A DNA stretch of 41,105 bases, from positions 5,305 through 46,409 of the forward strand of contig JAHEFD010000016.1 of NCBI GenBank assembly GCA_024640345.1, written 5' to 3'. The notes under the pieces are model-generated. The model had not been told where the DNA came from, did not search any database, and saw nothing but the letters and a program-made list of their open reading frames with translations. Both the position numbers and the translations under genes were made by a program. Positions 33,588-41,105 of the stretch are shown piece by piece. The stretch's first letter is position 1, and each line of letters begins with the position of its first letter. This DNA comes from Woeseiaceae bacterium. GTDB lineage: Bacteria; Pseudomonadota; Gammaproteobacteria; Steroidobacterales; Woeseiaceae.

Positions 33588-34109
33588 TTGACTGAGCGCC
33601 AGCGGATACTGGGAATTGACCCCGGCTCGCGTCTGACCGGGTTTGGCGTAGTCGATTGCGTCGGTGATCGAGCTGTTTATGTTGCGAGCGGCTCTGTCAG
33701 CAGCGCGAGCGGAGAGTTTCCCGAGCGCCTGAAAGTGATTTTTCGTGCGGTCAGTGAAATCGTGACCAGCTATCGCCCCGATGCGGTCGTCGTCGAGAGT
33801 GTTTTCATGCACAAGAACGCCGGCAGTGCGCTCAAGCTCGGACATGCGCGTTCCGCTGCAATCTGTGCAACTTTTGGTCTCGACCTGGTTGTTTATGAAT
33901 ATGCCCCGCGGGAGATCAAGCAAGCGGTCGTTGGTACGGGTGCTGCGACGAAAGAGCAGATTCAGCACATGATCAAACACATGCTCAAACTTGATGGGGA
34001 TCCGTCGCCGGATGCGGCTGACGCGTTAGCTGCAGCCCTTTGCCATGCAAATCAGCGGCGGCTGAACCGTGTAGTGAGTACTGCAACCGCTGCTGCGGGA
34101 CTGAAATGA
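33588..34109 (+). CDS. ruvC: Crossover junction endodeoxyribonuclease RuvC
   Basis: A 173-residue RNase-H-fold resolvase. The catalytic acidic residues are in LGIDPGSRLTGFG (first Asp near residue 9), VVVESVFMHKNAGSALKLG (Glu) and SPDAADALAAALCH (two Asp). It cuts Holliday junctions together with RuvAB. The start is a TTG at 33588, with GAGGTGA just upstream; I find no in-frame ATG or GTG that keeps the first catalytic Asp. The stop overlaps the ruvA ATG. Confidence 0.96.
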   Translation: MTERQRILGIDPGSRLTGFGVVDCVGDRAVYVASGSVSSASGEFPERLKVIFRAVSEIVTSYRPDAVVVESVFMHKNAGSALKLGHARSAAICATFGLDLVVYEYAPREIKQAVVGTGAATKEQIQHMIKHMLKLDGDPSPDAADALAAALCHANQRRLNRVVSTATAAAGLK

Positions 34110-34696
34110 TCGATTCGCTACGTGGCCGTTTGGCGGGTAAACAGGCCCCGGTCATTACTGTTGAATGTAATGGTGTCGGCTATGCGGTCGAAACGCCGAT
34201 GTCGACCTACCTGGAACTGCCGGCTATCGGTGAAGAAGTCTTTATTCATACACATATGGTGGTCAGGGATGATGCTCACTTGTTGTTCGGTTTTGCCACG
34301 ACCGACGAGCGTCACTTGTTCCGGACCCTGCTGAAAGTCAGTGGCGTCGGTGCAAAGATGGGCCTGTCCATTCTTTCTGCGATGACGGTTTCTGACTTTG
34401 AGCGCTATGTCCGGCATGAAGAGTCGGCGATGCTGGTCAAGATTCCCGGTGTTGGCAAGAAGACCGCTGAACGATTGATCATTGAAATGCGGGACAAGAT
34501 CGACAAAGGGCCGGCGCAATCCATGTCTCACGGGGCTGGAAGCGTCAGCGGAGATTCCCGAAGCGAGGCGGTGGATGCATTGGTCGCTCTCGGTTACAAA
34601 CCAGCCGAGGTGAAACAGTTGCTTGCGACCATTGATGTAAAGGAAAAATCAGCCGAGGACATTATCCGGCTCGCACTTCGGCGAGTCGTTAACTGA
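34106..34696 (+). CDS. ruvA: Holliday junction branch migration protein RuvA
   Basis: A 196-residue protein: OB fold (1-64, [15 protein letters not shown]...), paired helix-hairpin-helix motifs ([16 protein letters not shown] and [19 protein letters not shown]), an acidic/Ser-Gly linker and the C-terminal RuvB-contacting domain ([20 protein letters not shown]). It binds four-way junctions and loads RuvB. The ATG overlaps the ruvC stop (ATGA). Confidence 0.97.
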   Translation: MIDSLRGRLAGKQAPVITVECNGVGYAVETPMSTYLELPAIGEEVFIHTHMVVRDDAHLLFGFATTDERHLFRTLLKVSGVGAKMGLSILSAMTVSDFERYVRHEESAMLVKIPGVGKKTAERLIIEMRDKIDKGPAQSMSHGAGSVSGDSRSEAVDALVALGYKPAEVKQLLATIDVKEKSAEDIIRLALRRVVN

Positions 34697-34713
34697 ATGA
34701 TGAGAAAAGATCT

Positions 34714-35763
34714 GTGAGTAGCATTGAGCACGACAGGCTGACGAGCGCGGTACCTCGTGACGAGGACCGTGCATTTGATCGTGCCATTCGGCCCAAGCGC
34801 CTCGAGGACTATGTCGGTCAGCCGAGCGTCAAGCAGCAGATGAGTATTTTCATCACAGCCGCGAGGCAACGCAGCGAGGCACTCGATCATGTCCTGATCT
34901 TCGGTCCGCCCGGCCTGGGAAAGACGACGCTCGCACATATTGTCGCGAACGAAATGAATGTCAACATGCGCCAGACTTCGGGCCCGGTACTCGAACGGCC
35001 CGGCGACCTGGCAGCCATTCTTACTAACCTTGAACCGAATGACGTTTTGTTTGTCGACGAAATTCATCGACTCAGCCCTGTCGTCGAAGAGGTTCTTTAC
35101 CCGGCCATGGAAGATTTTCAGCTCGACATCATGATTGGCGAGGGCCCGGCGGCGCGATCGATCAAGCTGGATCTCCAGCCCTTCACGCTGGTCGGAGCAA
35201 CGACCAGAGCCGGGTTGCTGACATCCCCGCTGCGGGACAGGTTCGGTATCGTGCAGCGTCTCGAGTTTTATTCTGAAGCAGAGCTGCAATCTATTGCACA
35301 CCGGTCGGCCGGTATCCTGAACTTACCGATCGAGGAAAAAGGTGCCGCCCAGATTGCACGTCGTGCACGCGGTACGCCGCGAATCGTGAACCGACTGCTG
35401 CGTCGGGTCAGAGATTTTGCCGAGGTGGAGGCAGACGGTGTCGTCACTGAGGCGGTTGCGGTCAGTGCGATGGACATGCTCGAGGTAGATCCGAATGGTT
35501 TTGATGCGATGGATCGGCGCCTGCTGCAAACGATCATTGAAAAATTTGATGGTGGTCCCGTCGGCGTCGAATCTCTTTCCGCGGCGGTCGGTGAGGAGCG
35601 CGGTACAATCGAGGATGTCATCGAGCCCTACCTGATTCAGCAGGGATTCATGATGCGGACAGCCCGTGGCCGGGTTGCAACCAGTAATGCCTACCTGCAT
35701 TTCGGACTAACGCCGCCTGCACGGGACAAGACGCCCGAGCTGCCGATGTTTGATAACGGCTGA
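34714..35763 (+). CDS. ruvB: Holliday junction branch migration ATPase RuvB
   Basis: A 349-residue AAA+ motor. N-terminal [19 protein letters not shown], Walker [13 protein letters not shown], Walker [10 protein letters not shown], sensor [20 protein letters not shown] and the C-terminal winged helix ([21 protein letters not shown]) are all intact. It drives branch migration on RuvA-bound junctions. It starts with GTG at 34714, 17 nt after ruvA. Confidence 0.97.
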   Translation: MSSIEHDRLTSAVPRDEDRAFDRAIRPKRLEDYVGQPSVKQQMSIFITAARQRSEALDHVLIFGPPGLGKTTLAHIVANEMNVNMRQTSGPVLERPGDLAAILTNLEPNDVLFVDEIHRLSPVVEEVLYPAMEDFQLDIMIGEGPAARSIKLDLQPFTLVGATTRAGLLTSPLRDRFGIVQRLEFYSEAELQSIAHRSAGILNLPIEEKGAAQIARRARGTPRIVNRLLRRVRDFAEVEADGVVTEAVAVSAMDMLEVDPNGFDAMDRRLLQTIIEKFDGGPVGVESLSAAVGEERGTIEDVIEPYLIQQGFMMRTARGRVATSNAYLHFGLTPPARDKTPELPMFDNG

Positions 35764-35772
35764 GGCCCTCAA

Positions 35773-36204
35773 TTGGATATCGACCTCAATCAGGAAGCAT
35801 TCGCCTGGCCGATCCGCGTTTATTACGAAGACACGGATGCCCAGGGTCTCGTGTATTTTGCGAACTACTTTAAATTCATGGAACGCGCGCGAACGGAATG
35901 GTTACGTAGTTTAGGTGTCGAACAGAATGTGCTGTTAAACGAGGATCGGCGATATTTCGTGGTCATCGACACCGGAGCAGAGTTCCTGCGGCCCGCGAAA
36001 TTCAATGATGAGCTTGTTGCTACAGCTAAACTTGTGGGTCTCACCCGTGCGACCTTTTTGATCGAACAGAACATCTTCAGAAACAGCCTGGACGGCGAAT
36101 TACTTTGCAAGGGCATGACGAAGGCTGCCTACGTCAACGCCGACACACAAAAACCCGTCCGGGTACCCGCTTCAATATTCAAGGACTCCAAAAATGTCGA
36201 CTGA
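35773..36204 (+). CDS. ybgC: Tol-Pal-associated acyl-CoA thioesterase YbgC
   Basis: A 143-residue hot-dog-fold thioesterase. RVYYEDTDAQGLVYFANYFKFMERARTEWL is the YbgC signature, containing the catalytic Asp; ATFLIEQNIFR and GMTKAAYVN complete the fold. It hydrolyses acyl-CoA or acyl-ACP and sits at the head of tol-pal operons. The start is TTG at 35773, with GAGG 7 nt upstream. Its last 11 nt overlap tolQ, so the two are coupled. Confidence 0.95.
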   Translation: MDIDLNQEAFAWPIRVYYEDTDAQGLVYFANYFKFMERARTEWLRSLGVEQNVLLNEDRRYFVVIDTGAEFLRPAKFNDELVATAKLVGLTRATFLIEQNIFRNSLDGELLCKGMTKAAYVNADTQKPVRVPASIFKDSKNVD

Positions 36205-36883
36205 TACGTCAATCCTTAGCCTGATCTTCGATGCCAGCGTGCCAGTGCAGCTGGTGTTGCTTCTGCTACTCGGTGCGTCATTTATGTCGTGGAGCATCAT
36301 TTTCACGAAAAGACGGCTGATTCGCCATACGAAAACGGCATCGGATGATTTTGAGTCGGCATTCTGGTCCGGCGGCGATCTCAATACCCTTTATCGCAGC
36401 GCTTCGAGACAAAAGGGCGGTTCGCAGGGCATGAGCAGTATTTTCGAGGCGGGTTTTCGGGAATTTACCCGGCTTACGACCCAGGGAGATGTGCACCCGG
36501 ACAAGGTCGTCGACGAGTGTCGCCGTGCAATGCGGGTTTCCCAAATGCGGGAAGTCGACAGGCTTGAGCAGAGCCTTGCCACGCTGGCGACCATTGGCTC
36601 AACGAGTCCCTATGTCGGCCTCTTCGGTACGGTCTGGGGAATCATGAACGCGTTCATGGATATCGGAAACGCTCAGACCGTGACACTCGCGACGGTCGCG
36701 GGACCGATTGCAGAAGCGCTCATTGCGACCGCGATGGGCTTGTTTGCAGCCATACCGGCAGTGATCGCCTACAACCGTTATGCGGACAAGGTCATCAGAC
36801 TCGAAATTCGTTACGACGGATTCACCGAGGAGTTCTCCAGCATCCTGCAAAGGCATGCGCGATCCAAGAAGCAGGCGGTGTGA
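36194..36883 (+). CDS. tolQ: Tol-Pal system proton-channel subunit TolQ
   Basis: A 229-residue inner membrane protein with three TMs: about residues 16-36 (VQLVLLLLLGASFMSWSIIF), a second after LATIGSTSPYVGLFGTVWGIMNAF (about 135-155) and a third in AEALIATAMGLFAAIPAVIAYN (about 175-195). This is the TolQ/ExbB layout. Five TolQ form a channel around a TolR dimer. AAGGA 8 nt before the ATG sets the start inside the end of ybgC. Confidence 0.97.
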   Translation: MSTDTSILSLIFDASVPVQLVLLLLLGASFMSWSIIFTKRRLIRHTKTASDDFESAFWSGGDLNTLYRSASRQKGGSQGMSSIFEAGFREFTRLTTQGDVHPDKVVDECRRAMRVSQMREVDRLEQSLATLATIGSTSPYVGLFGTVWGIMNAFMDIGNAQTVTLATVAGPIAEALIATAMGLFAAIPAVIAYNRYADKVIRLEIRYDGFTEEFSSILQRHARSKKQAV

Positions 36884-36884
36884 C

Positions 36885-37328
36885 ATGCAATCACAAATGA
36901 AAAAGCGAAAACTGATGGGCGACATCAATGTCGTACCCTACATCGACGTCATGCTCGTGTTGCTGGTGATCTTCATGGTTACAGCGCCGCTGCTGACCCA
37001 GGGCATCGAGGTCGAATTGCCCAAGGCCGGAGCCGAACCGATTGAAGACAGCTCGGATAATATCCCGCTCGTATTGAGCGTCGATGCTGCCGGCAATCTG
37101 TACCTGAATGTCGGGGACAATGAGGACCAGCCGATCAGTGGCAAAGAAATCGTTGCCCGGACGGCCCTGGTCCTCGATGTCAGTCCGGATACCCAGATAT
37201 TCATCAAAGCCGATCGAGCGGTGCCTTACGGCAACGTTGTCGGTGCAATGGTGTTGCTGCAGCAGGGTGGCGCCGAAAATGTCGGATTTGTTACTGATCC
37301 GCTGAATACCTACCCGGTACCTGAGTAA
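36885..37328 (+). CDS. tolR: Tol-Pal system protein TolR
   Basis: A 147-residue single-pass protein. MKKRKLMGDINVVPYIDVMLVLLVIFMVT holds the TM helix with the essential Asp (IDVMLVLLV), followed by the periplasmic domain (LYLNVGDNEDQPI, IFIKADRAVPYGNVVGAMVLLQQGG). It couples proton flow through TolQ to TolA. The ATG at 36885 is 1 nt after the tolQ stop; the frame extends upstream only inside tolQ. Confidence 0.97.
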   Translation: MQSQMKKRKLMGDINVVPYIDVMLVLLVIFMVTAPLLTQGIEVELPKAGAEPIEDSSDNIPLVLSVDAAGNLYLNVGDNEDQPISGKEIVARTALVLDVSPDTQIFIKADRAVPYGNVVGAMVLLQQGGAENVGFVTDPLNTYPVPE

Positions 37329-37342
37329 AAGAAGCACCTGTA

Positions 37343-38176
37343 GTGATACGCGACAAGTACAACATCATCCCGGTTACGATGGCTGCCATATTTCACGTGG
37401 CGGTGTTTGCCAGCCTGGTGTTCGCGTTCGATCTCAATCGGCGCTCGTACCCGGTCGTTCCGCTCAAATTACAGGCAACGCTCGTAACCGAGGAGGACGT
37501 CTCCAGGGCACCTCCCGCGAAAGCCCCGGAACCGGAACCAATACCAGAACCAGATCCGGAGCCGGAACCCGTCCAGGAACCCGATACCAGCGAGCAGGAT
37601 CGCCTCCGCGCGGAAGAAGAGCAGCGCCGCCTGGACATGGCGGCGGAGCAGGAGCGTATCCGGTTACAGCAGGAACAGGACAAAAAGCGGCGCGAAGCGG
37701 AGGAAGTCGAAAGGAAAAAACGCGCCGAGGCCGAGGTGGAACGCCAGCGTGAACTGGCTGAACGCAAACGAGAGGAAGACCTCGAGCGACAGCGACAGGA
37801 AAATGAACGCCTGAGGCGGGAGGCCGAGGAAGCGGAGATCCTGCGTCGTCAGCAGGCGGAAATCGAAGCCGAAGCGGAACGGCTCAAGGCAATGGAAGCC
37901 AATGATTTTGACCGCTGGGGTTACGCAATTCAGCGCAGGATAGAACGAAATATTGTCTATCCCGCCTCAAGACCGGAAGCGCTCGAGTGCGAAGTTGACT
38001 TACGCCTGTTGCCCAGCGGCCAGGTTGTACAGACCGTAATTGGCCGCTGCAATGGCGATGCGCTGGTCAGGCGAGCGATTGAGTCTGCGATCGCCAAATC
38101 TTCGCCCTTGCCACTCCCCGAAAATCCGCGTGTTTTCAAGCGGGACTTGAAGATCCTTCTAAAACCGACACAATAG
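37343..38176 (+). CDS. tolA: Cell envelope integrity protein TolA
   Basis: A 277-residue protein: one N-terminal TM (about residues 11-29), a Pro-Glu-rich segment (PEPEPIPEPDPEPEPVQEP, about 62-80), a long charged coiled coil rich in Arg, Glu and Gln (about 85-190), and a C-terminal TonB-like domain (DFDRWGYAIQRRIERNIVYP...LPLPENPRVFKRDLKILLKP) with two Cys (LECEVDL and GRCNGD) likely to form a disulfide. It spans the periplasm and pulls on TolB-Pal. It starts with GTG at 37343, 14 nt after tolR. Confidence 0.95.
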   Translation: MIRDKYNIIPVTMAAIFHVAVFASLVFAFDLNRRSYPVVPLKLQATLVTEEDVSRAPPAKAPEPEPIPEPDPEPEPVQEPDTSEQDRLRAEEEQRRLDMAAEQERIRLQQEQDKKRREAEEVERKKRAEAEVERQRELAERKREEDLERQRQENERLRREAEEAEILRRQQAEIEAEAERLKAMEANDFDRWGYAIQRRIERNIVYPASRPEALECEVDLRLLPSGQVVQTVIGRCNGDALVRRAIESAIAKSSPLPLPENPRVFKRDLKILLKPTQ

Positions 38177-38207
38177 GCACACCTCTGGAAAAGCTTGGGC
38201 CAAAATC

Positions 38208-39518
38208 ATGAAAGATTTGCTTGTCCGGTGGCTGATCGTACCCGCGTTGCTTCTGGCTTACGCGGCAGCCGCCAATGCGCAATATGACGTCATCATCACC
38301 GACTTCGCGGGCAAACGCGCGCCTGTCGCAATTGTTCCTTTTGGCTGGGAGGGGCAGGACGCCGCAGAGCCATTTGACGTCGATGATGTGATCTCGGCGG
38401 ATTTGTACCGAAGTGGCCGTTTCGCGCCGACACCCGAAGACGGCATGTTGCAGAAACCCACCGCCAGCGTTGATATCGATTTTGATGACTGGCTGATTCT
38501 GAAAGTCGATGCCGTCGTCATTGGTAAAGTGATCCAGACGGGCGACAACGCCTACAGCGTGCAGTTCCAGGCATTTGACGTTCATACCCGGGAACAGCTC
38601 GTCGGTTACCGCATGCCGGCCAGTCGCGGGACCATGCGCCGCGTGGCCCATCGTGCTGCTGACATGATTTACGAGAAACTGACCGGTATTCCCGGCGTAT
38701 TCGGCACCAAGGTGGCCTATGTTACGGCAAAGGGCACCGAGACGGATCGCACCTACACCCTCGTCGTGTCCGATGCTGATGGCGAAAACCAATTCACGAT
38801 CATGGAATCGAGTGACCCGATCATGTCGCCGGCATGGTCGCCGGACAGCCGGGAACTGGCGTACGTCTCATTTGAAAACAATGTCTCGACTGTATTCGTG
38901 CAAACCCTGCGCAGTGGCAATCGCATCAAGGTCTCCAGCCGCCCCGGGATTAACGGTGCACCTTCTTTTTCACCTGACGGACGCAAGCTGGTTCTGACTC
39001 TCGGCGGAATAGACGGTAACCTGGACATTAATGTTCTGGACCTTGCTACGCGCCAAGTGACCCGGCTGACCACGAACCGGTCAATTGACACGGAGGGCAC
39101 CTGGTCGCCCGATGGCCGTAGCATTTACTTCACGTCCGATCGCAGCGGCGGACCGCAGGTTTACCGCGTTGGTGTCGACGGCGGCACACCAGAGCGCGTA
39201 ACCTTCGAAGGCAGTTATAATGCGCGGCCAAGGCTTTCGCCGGACGGTAGCAAACTGGCACTGGTTCACCTGAGTCGCGGCGACTACCGGGTTGCGGTGC
39301 TCGACTTGCGAAGCAAGGACCTCCTGGTGGTTTCCGAAGGGATGCAGGATGAGTCACCGAGTTTTGCCCCGAACAGCGATTCGCTCATTTATGCGACGAG
39401 CTATGGCGGCGACGGGGTCCTTGAAATGGTATCTGCCGATGGCGTTTACCGGCAGCGACTGACCTCGAGGCAGGGCGACATAAGAGAGCCGGTATGGTCT
39501 CCGTTTCCTCGATACTAG
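38208..39518 (+). CDS. tolB: Tol-Pal system beta-propeller protein TolB
   Basis: A 436-residue periplasmic protein with a signal peptide (about 1-25, ALLLAYAAAANAQ). The N-terminal TolB domain (IVPFGWEG, VSADLYRSGRFAP) is followed by a six-bladed propeller built from repeats such as MSPAWSPDSRELAYVSFE, APSFSPDGRKLVLTL and EGTWSPDGRSIYFTSD. It binds Pal and is recycled by TolA. It starts 31 nt after tolA. Confidence 0.97.
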   Translation: MKDLLVRWLIVPALLLAYAAAANAQYDVIITDFAGKRAPVAIVPFGWEGQDAAEPFDVDDVISADLYRSGRFAPTPEDGMLQKPTASVDIDFDDWLILKVDAVVIGKVIQTGDNAYSVQFQAFDVHTREQLVGYRMPASRGTMRRVAHRAADMIYEKLTGIPGVFGTKVAYVTAKGTETDRTYTLVVSDADGENQFTIMESSDPIMSPAWSPDSRELAYVSFENNVSTVFVQTLRSGNRIKVSSRPGINGAPSFSPDGRKLVLTLGGIDGNLDINVLDLATRQVTRLTTNRSIDTEGTWSPDGRSIYFTSDRSGGPQVYRVGVDGGTPERVTFEGSYNARPRLSPDGSKLALVHLSRGDYRVAVLDLRSKDLLVVSEGMQDESPSFAPNSDSLIYATSYGGDGVLEMVSADGVYRQRLTSRQGDIREPVWSPFPRY

Positions 39519-39616
39519 GCCGGATTTTATCTAGTAAATGACATTAAGTAGTATTTCTAACTAATTGTTTTAAAACGTTTCCCATCGCTTGGGATTACTG
39601 AACTAAGGATACAAAA

Positions 39617-40144
39617 ATGAAAATTCAAAAGCTGATTTTTGCAGGGCTGGTAGCGCTGCTGGCGGCAGGTTGCGGCGGCAATACGATTCCTGACCCCGAC
39701 GCCGACGCCGGCACCATGGTTGATAGCGGCGATGATGGCATCACCGATGGCATGAATGATGGCGGCCTGGGCATGGGCGAGGAATTCGGCGACAGCATGG
39801 ATCAGATGGATGAGCTCACCATGATCATCTATTTTGATTTTGATCAATCGGATCTGCGGGCCGAATATTCAGACTTGTTGCAGCGCCACGCCAGCCGTCT
39901 GGCAGGTGACAGCCGTGCGCAAATTCGCCTGGAAGGCCATGCCGACGAACGCGGCTCACGGGAATACAACATCGGACTTGGTGAGCGTCGCTCGCAGGCG
40001 GTCAGGCGGCTCCTGCTCATCCAGGGTGCATCGGCCAACCAGATTTCAACGGTCAGCTTCGGCGAAGAACGTCCGGCAGCCTTCGGCAGCGACGAATCTG
40101 CGTATGAGCTGAATCGTCGTGTTGAGATCAAGTACACCAACTAA
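39617..40144 (+). CDS. pal: Peptidoglycan-associated lipoprotein Pal
   Basis: A 175-residue lipoprotein. The lipobox LLAAGC places the lipidated Cys at residue 19, followed by Gly, consistent with outer membrane sorting. An unusual Asp/Gly/Met-rich linker (about 24-65, for example GDDGITDGMNDGG) leads to the OmpA-like domain (YFDFDQSDLRAEYSDLLQRHA, LEGHADERGSREYN), which binds diaminopimelate in peptidoglycan. AAGGA precedes the ATG. The 98-nt AT-rich gap before it contains a 10-bp palindrome GTTTTAAAAC (39567-39576) and may hold a separate pal promoter. Confidence 0.96.
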   Translation: MKIQKLIFAGLVALLAAGCGGNTIPDPDADAGTMVDSGDDGITDGMNDGGLGMGEEFGDSMDQMDELTMIIYFDFDQSDLRAEYSDLLQRHASRLAGDSRAQIRLEGHADERGSREYNIGLGERRSQAVRRLLLIQGASANQISTVSFGEERPAAFGSDESAYELNRRVEIKYTN

Positions 40145-40155
40145 CGGATGATCCG

Positions 40156-40935
40156 GTGATTACGCGTAAATATCTACCAGGCCTCCTTGGCCCGGTTCTC
40201 CTGCTGGCCGGTTGCGAGCTGATGGCGCCGCAACCGCCTATGGAGGACCCCGTGCTCGTCAAGCTTGACGATATCGAGCGTCGTCTCGAGGCCCTGGAGA
40301 GGGTGCTTGCAAGTGGCAGCCTGATCGACCTGACGGTGCAAGTCGACGACCTCGAGCGACAGACAGCGGACATTCTTGGACGCACGGAGGCCCTCGAGCA
40401 CAGCTCCGAGGGGACAACGGATCGCCAACGCGACCTGTACGTCGATCTTGATGACCGGATACGGGATCTTGAGCGCAATCTGCAATCACGGGCGGCGGTT
40501 GTACCGGCTGCAAGCGTGAGCATGCCGGGGCAGTTGCCGGTCCCGGGCGGCTCGGACAGGGAAAATTACGAGGCGGCGTTCGAGCTCCTGAAGCAACAGC
40601 AGTACGACACTGCGGGTGTAGCGTTCCAGCAATTCCTGATCAGCTTTCCGGATAGCCAGCTTGCTGACAATGCCCAATATTGGCTGGCCGAGGCCTACTA
40701 CGTAACGGACAGATTCGAGGAAGCGCTGATCCAGTTCCAGCTCGTGCTGAGCGGTTACCCCAGGTCTCGAAAACTCCCGGATGCGTTGCTAAAGATCGGC
40801 TATAGCAACTACGAGCTGGGCCGCTGGGATAGCGCAAGGGCGGCCCTGGAACGGGTACGCGGTGAATTTGCCGATTCCACTGCAGCACGACTCGCCGATC
40901 AGCGCCTGAAAAGGATGGATGACGAAGGCCACTAG
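40156..40935 (+). CDS. cpoB: Tol-Pal-associated coordinator CpoB (YbgF), predicted lipoprotein
   Basis: A 259-residue protein: a coiled-coil domain (about 30-115, LDDIERRLEALERVL and further heptads) and a C-terminal TPR domain (about 135-255, YEAAFELLKQQQYDTAGVAFQQFL, YWLAEAYYVTDRFEEALIQFQ). CpoB links PBP1B activity to Tol during constriction. The N-terminus MITRKYLPGLLGPVLLLAGC ends in a lipobox with Cys20 followed by Glu, so this version is probably outer-membrane anchored, unlike the soluble E. coli protein. It starts with GTG at 40156. Its position after pal is standard. Confidence 0.93.
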   Translation: MITRKYLPGLLGPVLLLAGCELMAPQPPMEDPVLVKLDDIERRLEALERVLASGSLIDLTVQVDDLERQTADILGRTEALEHSSEGTTDRQRDLYVDLDDRIRDLERNLQSRAAVVPAASVSMPGQLPVPGGSDRENYEAAFELLKQQQYDTAGVAFQQFLISFPDSQLADNAQYWLAEAYYVTDRFEEALIQFQLVLSGYPRSRKLPDALLKIGYSNYELGRWDSARAALERVRGEFADSTAARLADQRLKRMDDEGH

Positions 40936-40947
40936 CATCGGTGCAGC

Positions 40948-40975
40948 TTGTTATTTATGGGTGGTTAGGTATCAT
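40948..40975 (+). promoter_or_regulatory. Candidate sigma-70 promoter of tRNA-Lys
   Basis: TTGTTA (40948-40953), a 16-bp spacer and TATCAT (40970-40975), followed by a GC-rich discriminator-like GCCGCCC. This fits a strong, growth-rate-controlled tRNA promoter about 40 bp before the tRNA. Predicted by eye only. Confidence 0.4.
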
Positions 40976-41014
40976 GCCGCCCGTCATTTTCGCCATCCTG
41001 CCTGAACCCGAAAT

Positions 41015-41089
41015 GGGGCGTTAGCTCAGAGGTAGAGCATTCGGCTTTTAACCGACTGGTCGTAGGTTCGATCCCTACACGCCCCACCA
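41015..41089 (+). tRNA. tRNA-Lys (anticodon UUU)
   Basis: A 75-nt tRNA including an encoded CCA. The acceptor stem is GGGGCGT / ACGCCCC, the D arm GCTC AGAGGTA GAGC, the anticodon loop CTTTTAA with anticodon TTT, and the T arm GTAGG TTCGATC CCTAC. The first anticodon-stem pair (T-C) is mismatched. Placement after the tol-pal-cpoB block is seen in other gammaproteobacteria. Confidence 0.95.
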
Positions 41090-41105
41090 TTTTCTCTCCC
41101 AGGCA

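Overview
The window is a bacterial chromosome segment of moderately high GC, most likely from an environmental gammaproteobacterium. The best evidence is the right-hand order yebC-ruvC-ruvA-ruvB-ybgC-tolQ-tolR-tolA-tolB-pal-cpoB followed by a tRNA-Lys, the sucA-sucB-lpd block, a RelA with the EFDD motif of monofunctional gammaproteobacterial RelA, and an AlkB-rubredoxin pair. I cannot name a genus from the sequence alone.

Layout. (1) 1-8612: a tightly packed + strand run of six genes, mostly with overlapping stops and starts: a dikinase with a C-terminal phosphohistidine domain (5' truncated), an RND/MMPL exporter, a BtaA-like DUF3419 aminocarboxypropyl transferase, a CTP-dependent lipid-alcohol kinase homologue, a GNAT-fold acyltransferase and an acyl-adenylate ligase. 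Together they look like an undescribed lipid-modification and export pathway. (2) 8662-10960: a two-TM coiled-coil hypothetical protein convergent with a Fic AMPylase gene. The 396-nt gap upstream of fic holds the most striking non-coding feature of the window: 14 copies of a 7-bp half-site (TGTCGAT / ATCGACA) in alternating orientation, every one on an exact 10-bp grid. (3) 10960-14804: accessory minus-strand genes: a secreted M20 amidohydrolase, a secreted creatininase-like protein with altered metal ligands, a glyoxalase-fold protein, and a ribbon-helix-helix regulator coupled to a small conserved protein. (4) 14971-20937: a CadC-type membrane regulator with TPRs, ArfB, an MFS transporter, an FAD amine oxidoreductase and a small beta-barrel-like outer membrane protein. 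(5) 21199-24427: a 66-residue double-glycine-leader peptide gene that is probably easily missed, convergent with a CPBP intramembrane protease; then AlkB alkane hydroxylase translationally coupled to rubredoxin; then a DUF5658 membrane protein. (6) 24546-30084: the 2-oxoglutarate dehydrogenase complex. (7) 30210-32677: an encapsulated-ferritin-like protein with no encapsulin gene beside it, and RelA. (8) 32836-41089: YebC, RuvCAB, the complete Tol-Pal system and tRNA-Lys(UUU).

How the genes work together: the right half is core housekeeping (TCA cycle, stringent response, Holliday junction processing, envelope constriction). The left half is accessory metabolism and regulation. The candidates for undescribed biology are, in order, the helically phased operator array at fic, the lipid-modification cluster, the leader peptide with its CPBP protease, and the orphan EncFtn.
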